Source: Paenibacillus sp. Soil750 (GTDB lineage: Bacteria; Bacillota; Bacilli; Paenibacillales; NBRC-103111). Taken from it: DNA of 64,000 nt. The DNA lies in the NCBI RefSeq assembly GCF_001428045.1, contig NZ_LMSD01000012.1:124101-188100 (forward strand). The letters run 5' to 3'. Shown in pieces: positions 8,038-17,182 of the stretch (position 1 is the first letter of the stretch; every line of letters starts with the position of its first letter). The position numbers and the translations under genes are program-made. Below the pieces are notes generated by a model, which made no database searches, was not told the DNA's origin, and was given only the letters and a program-made list of their open reading frames with translations.

Positions 8038-8961
8038 ATGGAGAAGCGTCTTACCCGCACTGATTATTTATTTGCCCTCATGTTTATCTTTATGCTGGTC
8101 TGTATCCTTGGCGCTTTTTTCTATGGCTTGCGATTAGGACAAACGAAATCCGATTTAAAGTATGATAAAATCATGCATGCTGATCAAGCGTCATCAGTCC
8201 CCGAAGTAGGCGCCTATGATCAACAAGTGCTTGTGTCATATTACCATACCATCTTTTTACCCTTTAGGGAATTTCAGAATAAATGGTTTGAATTATTGAG
8301 TCAAATCGAAATGGATAATGCAACTGTTGACGCTTCCGCAGTCCTGAAAGAGCTAAGTAAAATTGCAGCTGATAAATACAATACGCTCCAAAATAAGAAC
8401 ATGCCTGCCTCTTCACCCTTACTTGTGCAGTCACACCAAGGCTATCTGAAGAGCTTGAAGCTATTCACTGATGCATTAAGTAACTATCAGTCCAAAGCGA
8501 ATGCACAAAGTCACGCACAGTTATTAGATGCCATTCAGAAGGATGCGTACTTCCTTGAAGCCAAAACACAAGCCTTAACTGCACAGAAAAATTACTTCGA
8601 CTCCATCCTTGTCTGGAACGGCACTATGGATCCGGACATTGAATATTTCGATCCTAATAATACAGCCAATCTTGATCAGTGGCGCGCAATGAATTTCAAC
8701 GTAAAGAATGTATATATCACCGCTAAATTATTGAAAAACAAAGCATTCTCACCTTTTTATCCGCAGGATTTAACGATAAGAATTGATGAATTCATCGCAT
8801 CCGGCCAAGCCAAAAAATTAAATGTGAATGATGTGAATCAAACCATGGAATTATTGCTCAGCACGAATGCTGTTCGCACAGGAGACTTCGTCAAAGGCAA
8901 AGCAAAATGGTATGCCAATGAAACACTGCCTCAATTACCTTTCTTTTCAGATGTAAATTAA
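8038..8961 (+). CDS. Membrane-anchored extracytoplasmic protein, function unknown
   Basis: 307 residues. One N-terminal membrane segment (LFALMFIFMLVCILGAFFYGL, about residues 11-32) is followed by a long helical soluble part without cysteines, likely outside the membrane. No catalytic motif or known domain is recognised. Start ATG with AAGGAG upstream. It is monocistronic, divergent from the CPBP gene with only 52 bases between starts, so the promoters overlap and joint regulation is possible. Confidence 0.8.
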   Translation: MEKRLTRTDYLFALMFIFMLVCILGAFFYGLRLGQTKSDLKYDKIMHADQASSVPEVGAYDQQVLVSYYHTIFLPFREFQNKWFELLSQIEMDNATVDASAVLKELSKIAADKYNTLQNKNMPASSPLLVQSHQGYLKSLKLFTDALSNYQSKANAQSHAQLLDAIQKDAYFLEAKTQALTAQKNYFDSILVWNGTMDPDIEYFDPNNTANLDQWRAMNFNVKNVYITAKLLKNKAFSPFYPQDLTIRIDEFIASGQAKKLNVNDVNQTMELLLSTNAVRTGDFVKGKAKWYANETLPQLPFFSDVN

Positions 8962-9010
8962 GAAAAAAGCTGAAGATTTAGTCCTCGTGGACGAAGTCAT
9001 CAGCTTTTTC
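8962..9010. terminator. Bidirectional terminator between convergent genes
   Basis: AAAAAAGCTGA ... TCAGCTTTTT, with inner pairing of GTCC and GGAC. T-runs on both strands serve the gene ending at 8961 and the rhodanese gene ending at 9014. Confidence 0.85.
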
Positions 9011-9013
9011 TAT

Positions 9014-9337
9014 TTAATCGTATTGGAAGCCGCGGAACATGCCAATAGCAGCCATTCCCCCGTCTACATTAATGACACGCTCAAAACCGTTTTCTTTTAA
9101 ATATTCAGCAACACGTAGACTGCGCATCCCATGTGCACAAACGATATAAATGTCTTCATCTTCTGGAAGCTCACCCATACGGAGCGGAATTTGCTGCATG
9201 GGAATTAATTTGGCTTCTTCCATATGATAGTAATCCCATTCATGGGGTTCTCTTACATCAATGATGACACTATTTCCTAGTGTTTTTTGGTCGACAGCTT
9301 GGAGAAAAATTTGGGGATAAATGCTTTTAATTTCCAT
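9014..9337 (-). CDS. Rhodanese-like domain protein
   Basis: 107 residues, a single rhodanese domain. VIIDVREPHEW is the conserved N-terminal box and IVCAHGMRSL holds the active-site cysteine loop (CAHGMRS). These proteins transfer persulfide sulfur in the cytoplasm; the physiological acceptor is not known. The ATG has AGGAG upstream. It stands alone, convergent with the preceding gene and divergent from the serA leader. Confidence 0.92.
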   Translation of the reverse strand: MEIKSIYPQIFLQAVDQKTLGNSVIIDVREPHEWDYYHMEEAKLIPMQQIPLRMGELPEDEDIYIVCAHGMRSLRVAEYLKENGFERVINVDGGMAAIGMFRGFQYD

Positions 9338-9527
9338 TTAGGTACACACTCCTGCTTTCTTTAGTTAAGATCCTAACATTCACTGTACCATACATGAAAA
9401 TGAGCCTCAAATATAAGCAAAATGTCATTGCATTCTGAACATTCTTGCTATAAAATAAACGAAAAGCTTCTTATTGAGTGTCAATCCGAACATTTATGAC
9501 GTAAAAGTGAAAATCGTTCGACATGTA

Positions 9528-9556
9528 TTGACACGATTTCGAACGCATGGTAATCT
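9528..9556 (+). promoter_or_regulatory. SigA-type promoter for the serA leader
   Basis: TTGACA at 9528-9533, 17-bp spacer, TAATCT at 9551-9556. It lies about 10 bases before the T-box RNA would begin. A perfect inverted repeat AAATCGT (9511-9517) / ACGATTT (9533-9539) overlaps the -35 end and could be an operator. Confidence 0.75.
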
Positions 9557-9563
9557 ATTAAAA

Positions 9564-9853
9564 ATTCTATATCACAGTACAGCGTTGACGGAGCCAAGCA
9601 AATTAAGTAGCTTTCAGAGAACCGGTGGTTGGTGAGAACCGGTAGCGAACAAATTGCGGAGCACTCCAGAGTTATTGCATTGAACGGTAGTAGATGCAAT
9701 CGGGTTAGGAACACGTTACAGTTCCAGGTCGCAAGACCAAATGAGGCTACCCATGCGAATGGGCAGCGAACTAGGGTGGTACCACGAAAGCAATCTCTCG
9801 TCCCTTTGGCTACAGGCTAATTGTCTGTATCCGAGGGCTGGGAGTTTTTTTAT
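9564..9853 (+). promoter_or_regulatory. T-box leader (serine, AGC specifier) controlling serA
   Basis: Stem I features are present: AGAGAACCGGTGG and the apical GGTTGGTGAGAACC. The specifier position reads AGC at 9660-9662, just before ACTCC, a serine codon that fits the downstream gene. The T-box proper AGGGTGGTACCACG is at 9771-9784, with the antiterminator and then a terminator-like stem (CTC..CCC with GGG..GAG) ending in seven T at 9845-9851. Uncharged tRNA-Ser should favour antitermination and serA expression. Confidence 0.93.
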
Positions 9854-9879
9854 GTTCAAATCTAAGGAGGAACCGAATT

Positions 9880-11460
9880 ATGTTCAAAGTTCTAGTATCC
9901 GATCCAATTAGTGACATGGGAATTCAAATGCTTTATGATGCAGCTGATGTTGAAGTGGTTAAGCAATCTGGTCTATCTGAAGACGAACTCATTGCCATTA
10001 TCGGTGAGTACGATGCCCTCTTAGTTCGTAGCCAAACAAAAGTAACAGAGAAAATCATGAATGCTGGTACAAAGCTTAAAGTAATTGGCCGCGCAGGTGT
10101 TGGTGTTGACAATATTGATTTGGAAGCAGCAACAAAACGCGGGATTATCGTTATTAATGCACCTGACGGTAACACAATTGCCACTTGTGAGCTTACTTTC
10201 GCCATGATGATGGCAACAGCTCGTATGATTCCACAAGCGTACAAGAAAACAGTTGGCGGCGAATGGGATCGTAAATTCATCGGCGTTGAGCTTCGCAACA
10301 AAACACTAGGTATACTCGGTATGGGACGTATCGGTAGTGAAGTTGCGAAACGTGCGAAAGTATTTGGCATGGAAGTTATCGGCTATGATCCATTCTTGAC
10401 TGAAGAGCGTGCTGAGAAAATGGGCGTAAAGCTAGGTTCAGTTAACGAAATCGCAGCAAAAGCAGATTTCATTACTGTTCATACGCCACTTACACCGGAA
10501 ACGCGTCACTTGATCGCGAAACCACAATTTGAATTAATGAAACCAGGCATTCGCATCATCAACTGTGCCCGCGGTGGAATTATCGATGAGCTAGCGTTGG
10601 TTGAAGCAATTGATCAAGGAATCGTTGCAGGTGCAGCTTTCGACGTATTTGAAGTCGAGCCTCCAACGAAGGATCACCCTTTCCTATCGAATCCAAAAGT
10701 GATTGTAACGCCTCATCTTGGTGCATCGACGATCGAAGCACAAGAAAACGTAGCAATCGACGTTTCCGAGGAAGTTCTTCATATTCTTCGTAATGAGCCA
10801 TTTAAGAATGCTGTCAATATGCCTCCTGTTCCTGCGGATGTATTAAACAAACTACAACCATACTTCAGTCTTGGTGAAAAAATCGGTTCTGTCCTTGGAC
10901 AAATCGCTCAAGGTGCGGTATCTGAAATCGTAGTTAACTATGCAGGTGACTTAATGGATGTAGATACAAGCCCATTAACACGTTACATTGTAAAAGGTAT
11001 TTTCCAAAATCAATTGGAATCCATCAATATCATTAATGCTATGCATCTGGCCAAATCACGCGGTGTTAACATCGTTGTGCAAACATCAAATGCATCAAAT
11101 AGCTTCACTAACCTCGTTACAGTGACTGTTAAAACGAAACAAGAGGAAAAAACACTTGCTGGAACATTACTAGCTGGCTTTGGCGAGCGCATCGTGCGTA
11201 TCGATCAGTATCCAGTTGACTTCGCAGCTGAGGGTAACTTGTTGTTAATTTCTCACAACGATAAACCAGGTATTATCGGACGCGTTGGAACACTTCTCGG
11301 AAGCAATCAAGTCAACATTGCAACAATGCAAGTTGGACGTAAAGTGATTGGCGGTTCCGCAATCATGGTACTGACGATTGATAAAACGGCTCCTGCTGAG
11401 GTATTGGCCGAGCTTACCAAACAAGATGAAATCGTAAATGTTCGTGCACTTACGCTGTAA
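9880..11460 (+). CDS. serA: D-3-phosphoglycerate dehydrogenase
   Basis: 526 residues, the long ACT-domain form. It oxidises 3-phosphoglycerate with NAD, the first step of serine synthesis. The NAD-binding loop GMGRIGSEVAKRA follows a substrate segment; catalytic Arg is in NCARGGIIDE and His in TPHLGAST. An allosteric substrate-binding (ASB) region and a C-terminal ACT domain (LLLISHNDKPGIIGRVG, about residues 453-526) suggest serine feedback. Ribosome site AAGGAGG. Transcription is controlled by the serine T-box immediately upstream. Confidence 0.97.
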   Translation: MFKVLVSDPISDMGIQMLYDAADVEVVKQSGLSEDELIAIIGEYDALLVRSQTKVTEKIMNAGTKLKVIGRAGVGVDNIDLEAATKRGIIVINAPDGNTIATCELTFAMMMATARMIPQAYKKTVGGEWDRKFIGVELRNKTLGILGMGRIGSEVAKRAKVFGMEVIGYDPFLTEERAEKMGVKLGSVNEIAAKADFITVHTPLTPETRHLIAKPQFELMKPGIRIINCARGGIIDELALVEAIDQGIVAGAAFDVFEVEPPTKDHPFLSNPKVIVTPHLGASTIEAQENVAIDVSEEVLHILRNEPFKNAVNMPPVPADVLNKLQPYFSLGEKIGSVLGQIAQGAVSEIVVNYAGDLMDVDTSPLTRYIVKGIFQNQLESINIINAMHLAKSRGVNIVVQTSNASNSFTNLVTVTVKTKQEEKTLAGTLLAGFGERIVRIDQYPVDFAAEGNLLLISHNDKPGIIGRVGTLLGSNQVNIATMQVGRKVIGGSAIMVLTIDKTAPAEVLAELTKQDEIVNVRALTL

Positions 11461-11515
11461 TAAGCACAAATTGTTTCACGAACAACAAGATTTTATCTGA
11501 ATATTCTACAAATAA

Positions 11516-11554
11516 AGGCGAATGCCGAGTGATAACTCAGCATTCGCCTTTTTC
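11516..11554. terminator. Terminator between serA and resE, bidirectional
   Basis: AGGCGAATGC(c)GAGT / ACTC(a)GCATTCGCCT with TTTTTCT on the plus side. It closes serA and faces the end of resE. Confidence 0.88.
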
Positions 11555-11583
11555 TATGTGTCGAAATTCGCACAATTTTCTGT

Positions 11584-13470
11584 TTATTTATGTTCACACG
11601 GCAAGCAGATCGTAAATGTGCTGCCTTGCCCCCATGTACTTTGTACCGTTACAGTCCCATGATGGGAATCAATGATGTTCTTGACGATCGCGAGGCCAAG
11701 TCCAGTTCCCCCAGAAGATCCACGCGTACGAGCCTTGTCCGCCTTGTAGAAGCGTTCAAAGATGAACGGCAGATCCTCGGCAGGGATCCCCTGCCCCTCG
11801 TCGGCGATCTCGATCCGGATCGCGGGCCGATCCTTCGAGAGGCACGCCTCCGCCTTCAAGGCGATACGCGCCCCTGCAGGCGTATGCCTGAACGCATTGT
11901 CGAGCAGGTTCGTCAGCACCTGCTCCAAACGATCCTCATCCGCACGGTGTAGGATGAGCGGTTCGTCTGGCAGCGTCACGCTTAACGCGATGCCGCGCTC
12001 TTTGGCCAGCACCGCGAATTTGCGGTGCATGCGCCTCACCAGGGAGTCGATTTCGACCTCCCTGAAGGAAAGCTCGAGATGGCCGGCTTCCATCCGCGCC
12101 AGATCGAGAAGATCACGGACGAGGCGCCCCATGCGGAGCGACTCGTCGTGAATGACCTGCACCAGCTCCACGCGTTCTTCCGGCGTGGAAGGAATATCAT
12201 CCAGCAGGGCTTCACTGTAGCCCTGCAACATCGAGATCGGCGTACGCAGCTCATGCGAGACGTTCGCCACGAAGTCCTTGCGCAGCTTATCGAGCCGTTC
12301 CTCCTCTGTCACGTCACGGAGTACGGCCACAGCGCCGCGCACTTGATCCCTGGAGTAGAGTGGCGTCATCGCCACGGACCACACGCCATTTTGCACATGA
12401 AGCTTTGTAGCGGCCTCTGCTGACTCATCGACAACCGCTTCAAAGAGCGGAATCAGAGGTACAGGGATTGGTAACATGTTTGGATTGCTGAAGCTCATAA
12501 GGCCCCAATCGCCAAGTGCAGTATCTGGTTTCGGGAAACGTCTTGGCTCACCTTCATCATCCGACCACTCAATCGTACTCCACTCTTCTACGATTTTCTC
12601 CCCTTGCGGGTTGCTTAGCATCACAGATCCATTCACATCCAGGGTGATCACCGCATCGGTCATACTTCGTAGAATGCTCGATAGATGTTCTTTCTCCTGA
12701 CTGAGGGCATGAATACTTTCCTGCACCTTTTCGCCCATGTGATTAAACGTTTTGGCAAGCTCACCAATCTCATCTTTCGAAAGAATGGGGACACGCGTAC
12801 CATATTCCCCATGCGTGATGAAATCAGCTGCTTTCTTCAATTGCTGCAGCGGTCTCGTAATTTGTGAGAATAAGAAGAAGGCGAAGAAAGTTGTCATGAG
12901 AAAACCAACAATGGACACATAAACAAACAATCTTAACATATACGATTGTGTGGCTTCTAACGACTGCAGGGATTGATAAAGCAAGGTCGCCCCTACAATG
13001 CCCCCCTCCAAATTGAAAAGCGGTACGGCCACAACAAGGTATTCCGCACCTGCATCAAAGCGGCCTGTGCGCGATTTATTTACTTGCTTATCGATTGTTT
13101 GGCCGGCAAATACAGGCTTCAGTTCATCTTCTGTATAGAAATCAGATACATGGAATTCAGCTAACTGACTTCCGTTGGTTCGCGGGATGGCCATTTCCTT
13201 CATATCCGTAGAAATCACAAGCATTCTTGAATCTTGAAAGCTGAGCAACTCATTACTTAATTGATAAAATTGCTCGTTGTACAAATGTGTCGTTGCTTCC
13301 TCTGAAAACTTAACTGCCACTTCTTTCATATTTTCGCGCTGATCCGTTGCTTGCGCAAAATAATTTTCCATATAATTGACAAGAAAAAAGCCCAGTATGA
13401 GCAAGACAACCCCAACTAGGCCTATAATTGTTAACCACAGTTTACCTACGACACTTCTGAAAATAAACAC
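11584..13470 (-). CDS. resE: Sensor histidine kinase ResE
   Basis: 628 residues. Membrane segments at about 9-30 and 182-205 flank an extracytoplasmic domain. HAMP follows (SQITRPLQQLKKAADF), then a PAS-like region, HisKA with phospho-acceptor His in NVSHELRTPI, and HATPase_c with LLDNAFRHTP, ADEGQGIP and GGTGLGLAIVKN. It senses respiratory or redox state and phosphorylates ResD. GTG start directly after the resD stop, with GAGGTG inside the end of resD. Codons for about residues 350-575 are markedly GC-rich (see findings), unlike the rest. Confidence 0.95.
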   Translation of the reverse strand: MFIFRSVVGKLWLTIIGLVGVVLLILGFFLVNYMENYFAQATDQRENMKEVAVKFSEEATTHLYNEQFYQLSNELLSFQDSRMLVISTDMKEMAIPRTNGSQLAEFHVSDFYTEDELKPVFAGQTIDKQVNKSRTGRFDAGAEYLVVAVPLFNLEGGIVGATLLYQSLQSLEATQSYMLRLFVYVSIVGFLMTTFFAFFLFSQITRPLQQLKKAADFITHGEYGTRVPILSKDEIGELAKTFNHMGEKVQESIHALSQEKEHLSSILRSMTDAVITLDVNGSVMLSNPQGEKIVEEWSTIEWSDDEGEPRRFPKPDTALGDWGLMSFSNPNMLPIPVPLIPLFEAVVDESAEAATKLHVQNGVWSVAMTPLYSRDQVRGAVAVLRDVTEEERLDKLRKDFVANVSHELRTPISMLQGYSEALLDDIPSTPEERVELVQVIHDESLRMGRLVRDLLDLARMEAGHLELSFREVEIDSLVRRMHRKFAVLAKERGIALSVTLPDEPLILHRADEDRLEQVLTNLLDNAFRHTPAGARIALKAEACLSKDRPAIRIEIADEGQGIPAEDLPFIFERFYKADKARTRGSSGGTGLGLAIVKNIIDSHHGTVTVQSTWGQGSTFTICLPCEHK

Positions 13471-14184
13471 TTATTTAGGCACCTCTAGCTTATAGCCTAC
13501 ACCCCATACTGTCGTAATCATCGCTGCAGCATCCGGGGATACTTTGTTTAATTTCTCACGAAGTCGCTTTACATGCGTATCTACAGTACGTAAGTCACCG
13601 AAAAATTCATAGTTCCAAACATCCTTGAGCAGCTCTTCACGAGAGAAAACTTTATCAGGTGAAACAGCCAAGTAATGAAGCAATTCATATTCCTTCGGCG
13701 TGAGGGCAACTTCCTGACCACCAGCTGTCACACGATGTGCGTCATGCTCAATAATCAAGTTCGGGAATACAATATTATTGCTGGAACTTGCATCTTTGGA
13801 TAAATACGCTGTCGCTGAAGAACGACGAAGGATCGCTTTCACACGGTAGATCACTTCACGCGGTGAGAACGGTTTGACGACATAATCGTCCGCACCAACT
13901 TCAAATCCACTCACACGATTCGTCTCTTCCCCCTTCGCTGTTAACATGATGACTGGTGTGGACTTCACTTGACGAAGGCGTGCACAGACTTCAATGCCAT
14001 CGATGCCAGGCAGCATCACATCAAGCAAGATCAGATCGAAATCGGTTTCGGTAGCCATACGCAAAGCGGTTTCACCGTCTTCCGCTTCTTCAATCAGATA
14101 ACCTTCCTTCTCTAAATACATGCGGAGTAATCGGCGAATACGTTCTTCATCATCAACAACGAGTATACTTGGCTTCAATTCCAT
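13471..14184 (-). CDS. resD: Response regulator ResD
   Basis: 237 residues, OmpR/PhoB type. The receiver has the acidic pair VVDDEE, phospho-acceptor DLILLDVMLPG, threonine in MLTAKGE and KPF switch lysine. The winged helix contains LTPKEYELLHYLA and ending VWGVGYKLEVP. ResD activates genes for respiration and cytochrome biogenesis. The ATG at 14184 begins MELKPSILVVDDEE; the reading further upstream overlaps resC and adds no domain. AGAGG lies about 12 bases upstream, a long spacing. Confidence 0.95.
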   Translation of the reverse strand: MELKPSILVVDDEERIRRLLRMYLEKEGYLIEEAEDGETALRMATETDFDLILLDVMLPGIDGIEVCARLRQVKSTPVIMLTAKGEETNRVSGFEVGADDYVVKPFSPREVIYRVKAILRRSSATAYLSKDASSSNNIVFPNLIIEHDAHRVTAGGQEVALTPKEYELLHYLAVSPDKVFSREELLKDVWNYEFFGDLRTVDTHVKRLREKLNKVSPDAAAMITTVWGVGYKLEVPK

Positions 14185-14222
14185 CTTAGCGTCACATCCT
14201 CTATTAATGTACGTACTTATGT

Positions 14223-15482
14223 TTAAACACCTGCATAAGAATGCAGTCCAGCTATGACTAAGTTCACACCTACTAATGTAAACATAACGACGATAAATCC
14301 AATTACAGTTAACCAAGCGGATTTCTTACCTTGCCAACCTTTTGAAAGACGAAGATGTAGGAATACTGCATAGAATAACCAAGTTATCAATGCCCATACT
14401 TCCTTCGGATCCCATCCCCAGAAACGACCCCATGCTTCCTGAGCCCAAATCATCGCGAAGATGAGTGCCCCCAGGGTAAAGATCGGATAGCCAATCGCAA
14501 TAGCGCGATAACTGATTTCATCCAGATCTTCCGCATCCATACCTTTCACAATCGGACCAATCGCTGCTCCTAACGGTTTACGAGCCACTAGGCGAGCTAG
14601 CCAATATAGAATGAGACCACCAAGAATGGACCAAATGACGGTGTTTAATTTACGACCTGCACTAGCCCCTTCCATCCAGGATGGCGCTGTAAATAAAGGT
14701 TCAGACATGCCAAGGAATGACTTCATCTCTACTACGTTCATTTCATATGGCTGAACAATTGGAGGCAATACATAAGTTTCTGTTGTATGATTGGTTTCCT
14801 GTACACCTTGTGCATTCGTAACAATCACATCTTTGGAGAATACTGCTTTGTAACCTGATCCATTGAATGTAAAAATCGAGGCAATAAATGCAACGAGCAT
14901 AAGTATAAAGAATAAGGTAAGCTCAACACCTCTTTGTTCCTTTTTATCGATATTCGTCGTCCCTGTATAGTCAACGGCTCGAAGCAGATACATTAATCCA
15001 CCGGCAAAACCAACGCCAAAGAAAGCTTCTCCGGTAGCCGCAGTTGTTACATGAATCTTCAACCAGTAACTCTGCAACGCAGGAATCAATGGCTGTACTT
15101 CACTTGGGAAAACGGAAGCATAGGCAATGATGATAAAGCCAATGGGTAGTGCAAAGACACCTAATACCGGAGTCCGATAGATGAGATATACGATCAAGAA
15201 AGCACACATGATCATCATCCCTAAAAACGTCATAAATTCATACATATTGGAAGTAGGGATGTGATCCCCTTCAGCCCATCGTGTGAAGAAGAATGTCACA
15301 TGACAAGCAAACCCGACAACCGAAGTAATAAAAGCAACGAACCCCCATTTCCTCGTATGGTCTTCCGGCTTTCGGTTGCTCCACCTTTTACCCGTAATCG
15401 AAAGCACAAACAGGAAGAATGCGAGCAAATATACAAAAAAAGCGATGAGTAGAAAGGTACTGCTAACAGAGTTTACATTCAC
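14223..15482 (-). CDS. resC: Cytochrome c biogenesis protein ResC (CcsA/CcsB type)
   Basis: 419 residues with many membrane segments. The WWD heme-handling signature WGRFWGWDPKEVWALITWL and a late HLRLSKGWQGK mark it as the CcsA-like part of system II cytochrome c maturation, working with ResB to carry and attach heme outside the membrane. Start is GTG, overlapping the resB stop as GTGA, so the two are coupled. The Asn/Thr-rich insert (residues about 190-250) lies in an external loop. Confidence 0.94.
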   Translation of the reverse strand: MNVNSVSSTFLLIAFFVYLLAFFLFVLSITGKRWSNRKPEDHTRKWGFVAFITSVVGFACHVTFFFTRWAEGDHIPTSNMYEFMTFLGMMIMCAFLIVYLIYRTPVLGVFALPIGFIIIAYASVFPSEVQPLIPALQSYWLKIHVTTAATGEAFFGVGFAGGLMYLLRAVDYTGTTNIDKKEQRGVELTLFFILMLVAFIASIFTFNGSGYKAVFSKDVIVTNAQGVQETNHTTETYVLPPIVQPYEMNVVEMKSFLGMSEPLFTAPSWMEGASAGRKLNTVIWSILGGLILYWLARLVARKPLGAAIGPIVKGMDAEDLDEISYRAIAIGYPIFTLGALIFAMIWAQEAWGRFWGWDPKEVWALITWLFYAVFLHLRLSKGWQGKKSAWLTVIGFIVVMFTLVGVNLVIAGLHSYAGV

Positions 15483-17140
15483 CCCTGGTTTCCTCCATTT
15501 GCTAATGTTTTCGGTAAAACGTCCAGATCATTCTTATTTAGAGCTGCGGCAACTTCATTTCGCAGTCCAAACCAGTTCTTGTTCGTATGGCCGCCGAGCG
15601 TCAACTTGCCCTCATCAATTCGAATCCAAATGCGTCGATGCTGCCAATAGAAGCCCATAATGACACCGATCATAAAGATCGCAGAGCCAACCCAGATATA
15701 TGGCATTGCTTTATCCACTCGTATGTTCAAATATGTCGTGTAATTGGCAAATTGAACACCTTCCATGGAACCAACCGCAATCTTTAGCTTCTGACTAATC
15801 GCACCGTTAATGGTATCTTGCGAGAACGTTTCCTTATCGATTTGTCTCGGGAAATACAGATATGGTTCCCCTTTTTCAGCTAGCCCTGGTCCAGTTATGC
15901 TAAAAATAAAAGCTGGAGCTTTCGGCTCATTCGATTTCGAAATGGGTTGCCCCTTCTCTATGCCAAACTCAGGGAAGAAACCTTTCAGCGTAAGTGTATA
16001 GGCACCTACCTGATAAGACTCTTTTGGATTATTCATTGGTAGATCAAAGCTGCCATAAGTCTCACCCGTAGTTGGATTGCTTAGTGTAGGCTTCACCGAG
16101 ATCAGCAGTGGTGTTGCTTTATAATCAAACTGATACGCTTGCAGACCCTTGTAATCCAATGGATGATTCACAATGATATTGTCCTTATGAACTTCCTCCA
16201 GTACTGGCGCTTCTGCCCCATCCCCGCAGTTCGCGGTACAATGATACAAGACAGCTTGCGTTTCATACGTCTTCGGAACGATCTGACCTTTGGCTTTGAT
16301 GCTTTCAGGAAGCTCTTGTTCATCGTACAACGTGAGTGTAAATTTCTCATTCTTGATGTAGTACGAAGTATGCGGGATGGGCTTAGTTTCACCTTCAAGG
16401 ATGCTCATGTATTGATCCATATGCCAGCCAGGAATCCCGCGCATAAGCACACCGATTAAGAAGATAATGAGTCCAATATGATTGATATAGGGCCCCCAGC
16501 GGCTAAAGCGATATTTTTCAGCAAGTAATGCAGAGCCATCGGTATGTATGCGGTAATTCTTTTTACGCAAAAGCGTACCGAGCTTATTCGTCCAAGCGAT
16601 TTCATCCGTTCCCGCAGGCAAATCTGTAACAAGTGTGACATTTTGCCTAGTCAGAAAATTGATATGTTTACGTATTTGTTGCTTGGACAACGCCCTATAT
16701 AAGGGAAGAACGCGATCCAAACTGCAAATGACAAGCGAAGTTCCAATCATGAATAGCAACGTGATGAACCACCATGAGCTGAAGGTATGAGAAAAGCCAA
16801 GGGCATGATAAATATTCCCTAGTTCCCCATAGTTTTCGCTGTAATATTGAGATGGATCCATGTCCAGAAAGGTATTCTCTTGCGGAAATATCGTACCTAC
16901 AGCTGAAGCGAGCAATGTAATGAAAATGATCCAAACGGCTATTTTCACTGAAGAGAAGAAATTCCAGACTTTATCGAGCAGAGAAGGATTGGACTTCTGA
17001 GACCGTCTGGCCATCCCATCATAGCGCATTTCCAGAATGTCTCTGCCATCGATATCGATCAGCGGATTCCCACAGGATTCACATAGCGTAGTACCTGTGG
17101 GGTTCTGATGTCCGCAATCGCATTTGGTATTGTAGAACAT
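15479..17140 (-). CDS. resB: Cytochrome c biogenesis protein ResB with N-terminal zinc ribbon
   Basis: 553 residues. The Ccs1/ResB core has membrane segments at about 65-85, 125-145, 215-235 and near 495-515, with a large external domain between. It forms the heme-ligation complex with ResC. The first 25 residues hold CDCGHQNPTGTTLCESCG, a zinc-ribbon-like cytoplasmic extension absent from many ResB proteins. ATG with GGAGG three or four bases upstream, a tight spacing. Confidence 0.94.
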   Translation of the reverse strand: MFYNTKCDCGHQNPTGTTLCESCGNPLIDIDGRDILEMRYDGMARRSQKSNPSLLDKVWNFFSSVKIAVWIIFITLLASAVGTIFPQENTFLDMDPSQYYSENYGELGNIYHALGFSHTFSSWWFITLLFMIGTSLVICSLDRVLPLYRALSKQQIRKHINFLTRQNVTLVTDLPAGTDEIAWTNKLGTLLRKKNYRIHTDGSALLAEKYRFSRWGPYINHIGLIIFLIGVLMRGIPGWHMDQYMSILEGETKPIPHTSYYIKNEKFTLTLYDEQELPESIKAKGQIVPKTYETQAVLYHCTANCGDGAEAPVLEEVHKDNIIVNHPLDYKGLQAYQFDYKATPLLISVKPTLSNPTTGETYGSFDLPMNNPKESYQVGAYTLTLKGFFPEFGIEKGQPISKSNEPKAPAFIFSITGPGLAEKGEPYLYFPRQIDKETFSQDTINGAISQKLKIAVGSMEGVQFANYTTYLNIRVDKAMPYIWVGSAIFMIGVIMGFYWQHRRIWIRIDEGKLTLGGHTNKNWFGLRNEVAAALNKNDLDVLPKTLANGGNQG

Positions 17141-17182
17141 GATGACCTCCTAAAAACGTTGAACATGTGTACGACTTATAAA

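Noticed and set aside
11590..12423. Long plus-strand open frames opposite resE
   Set aside because: They lie in the high-GC block where stop codons are rare; the resE reading has full kinase motifs, the opposite frames have none.
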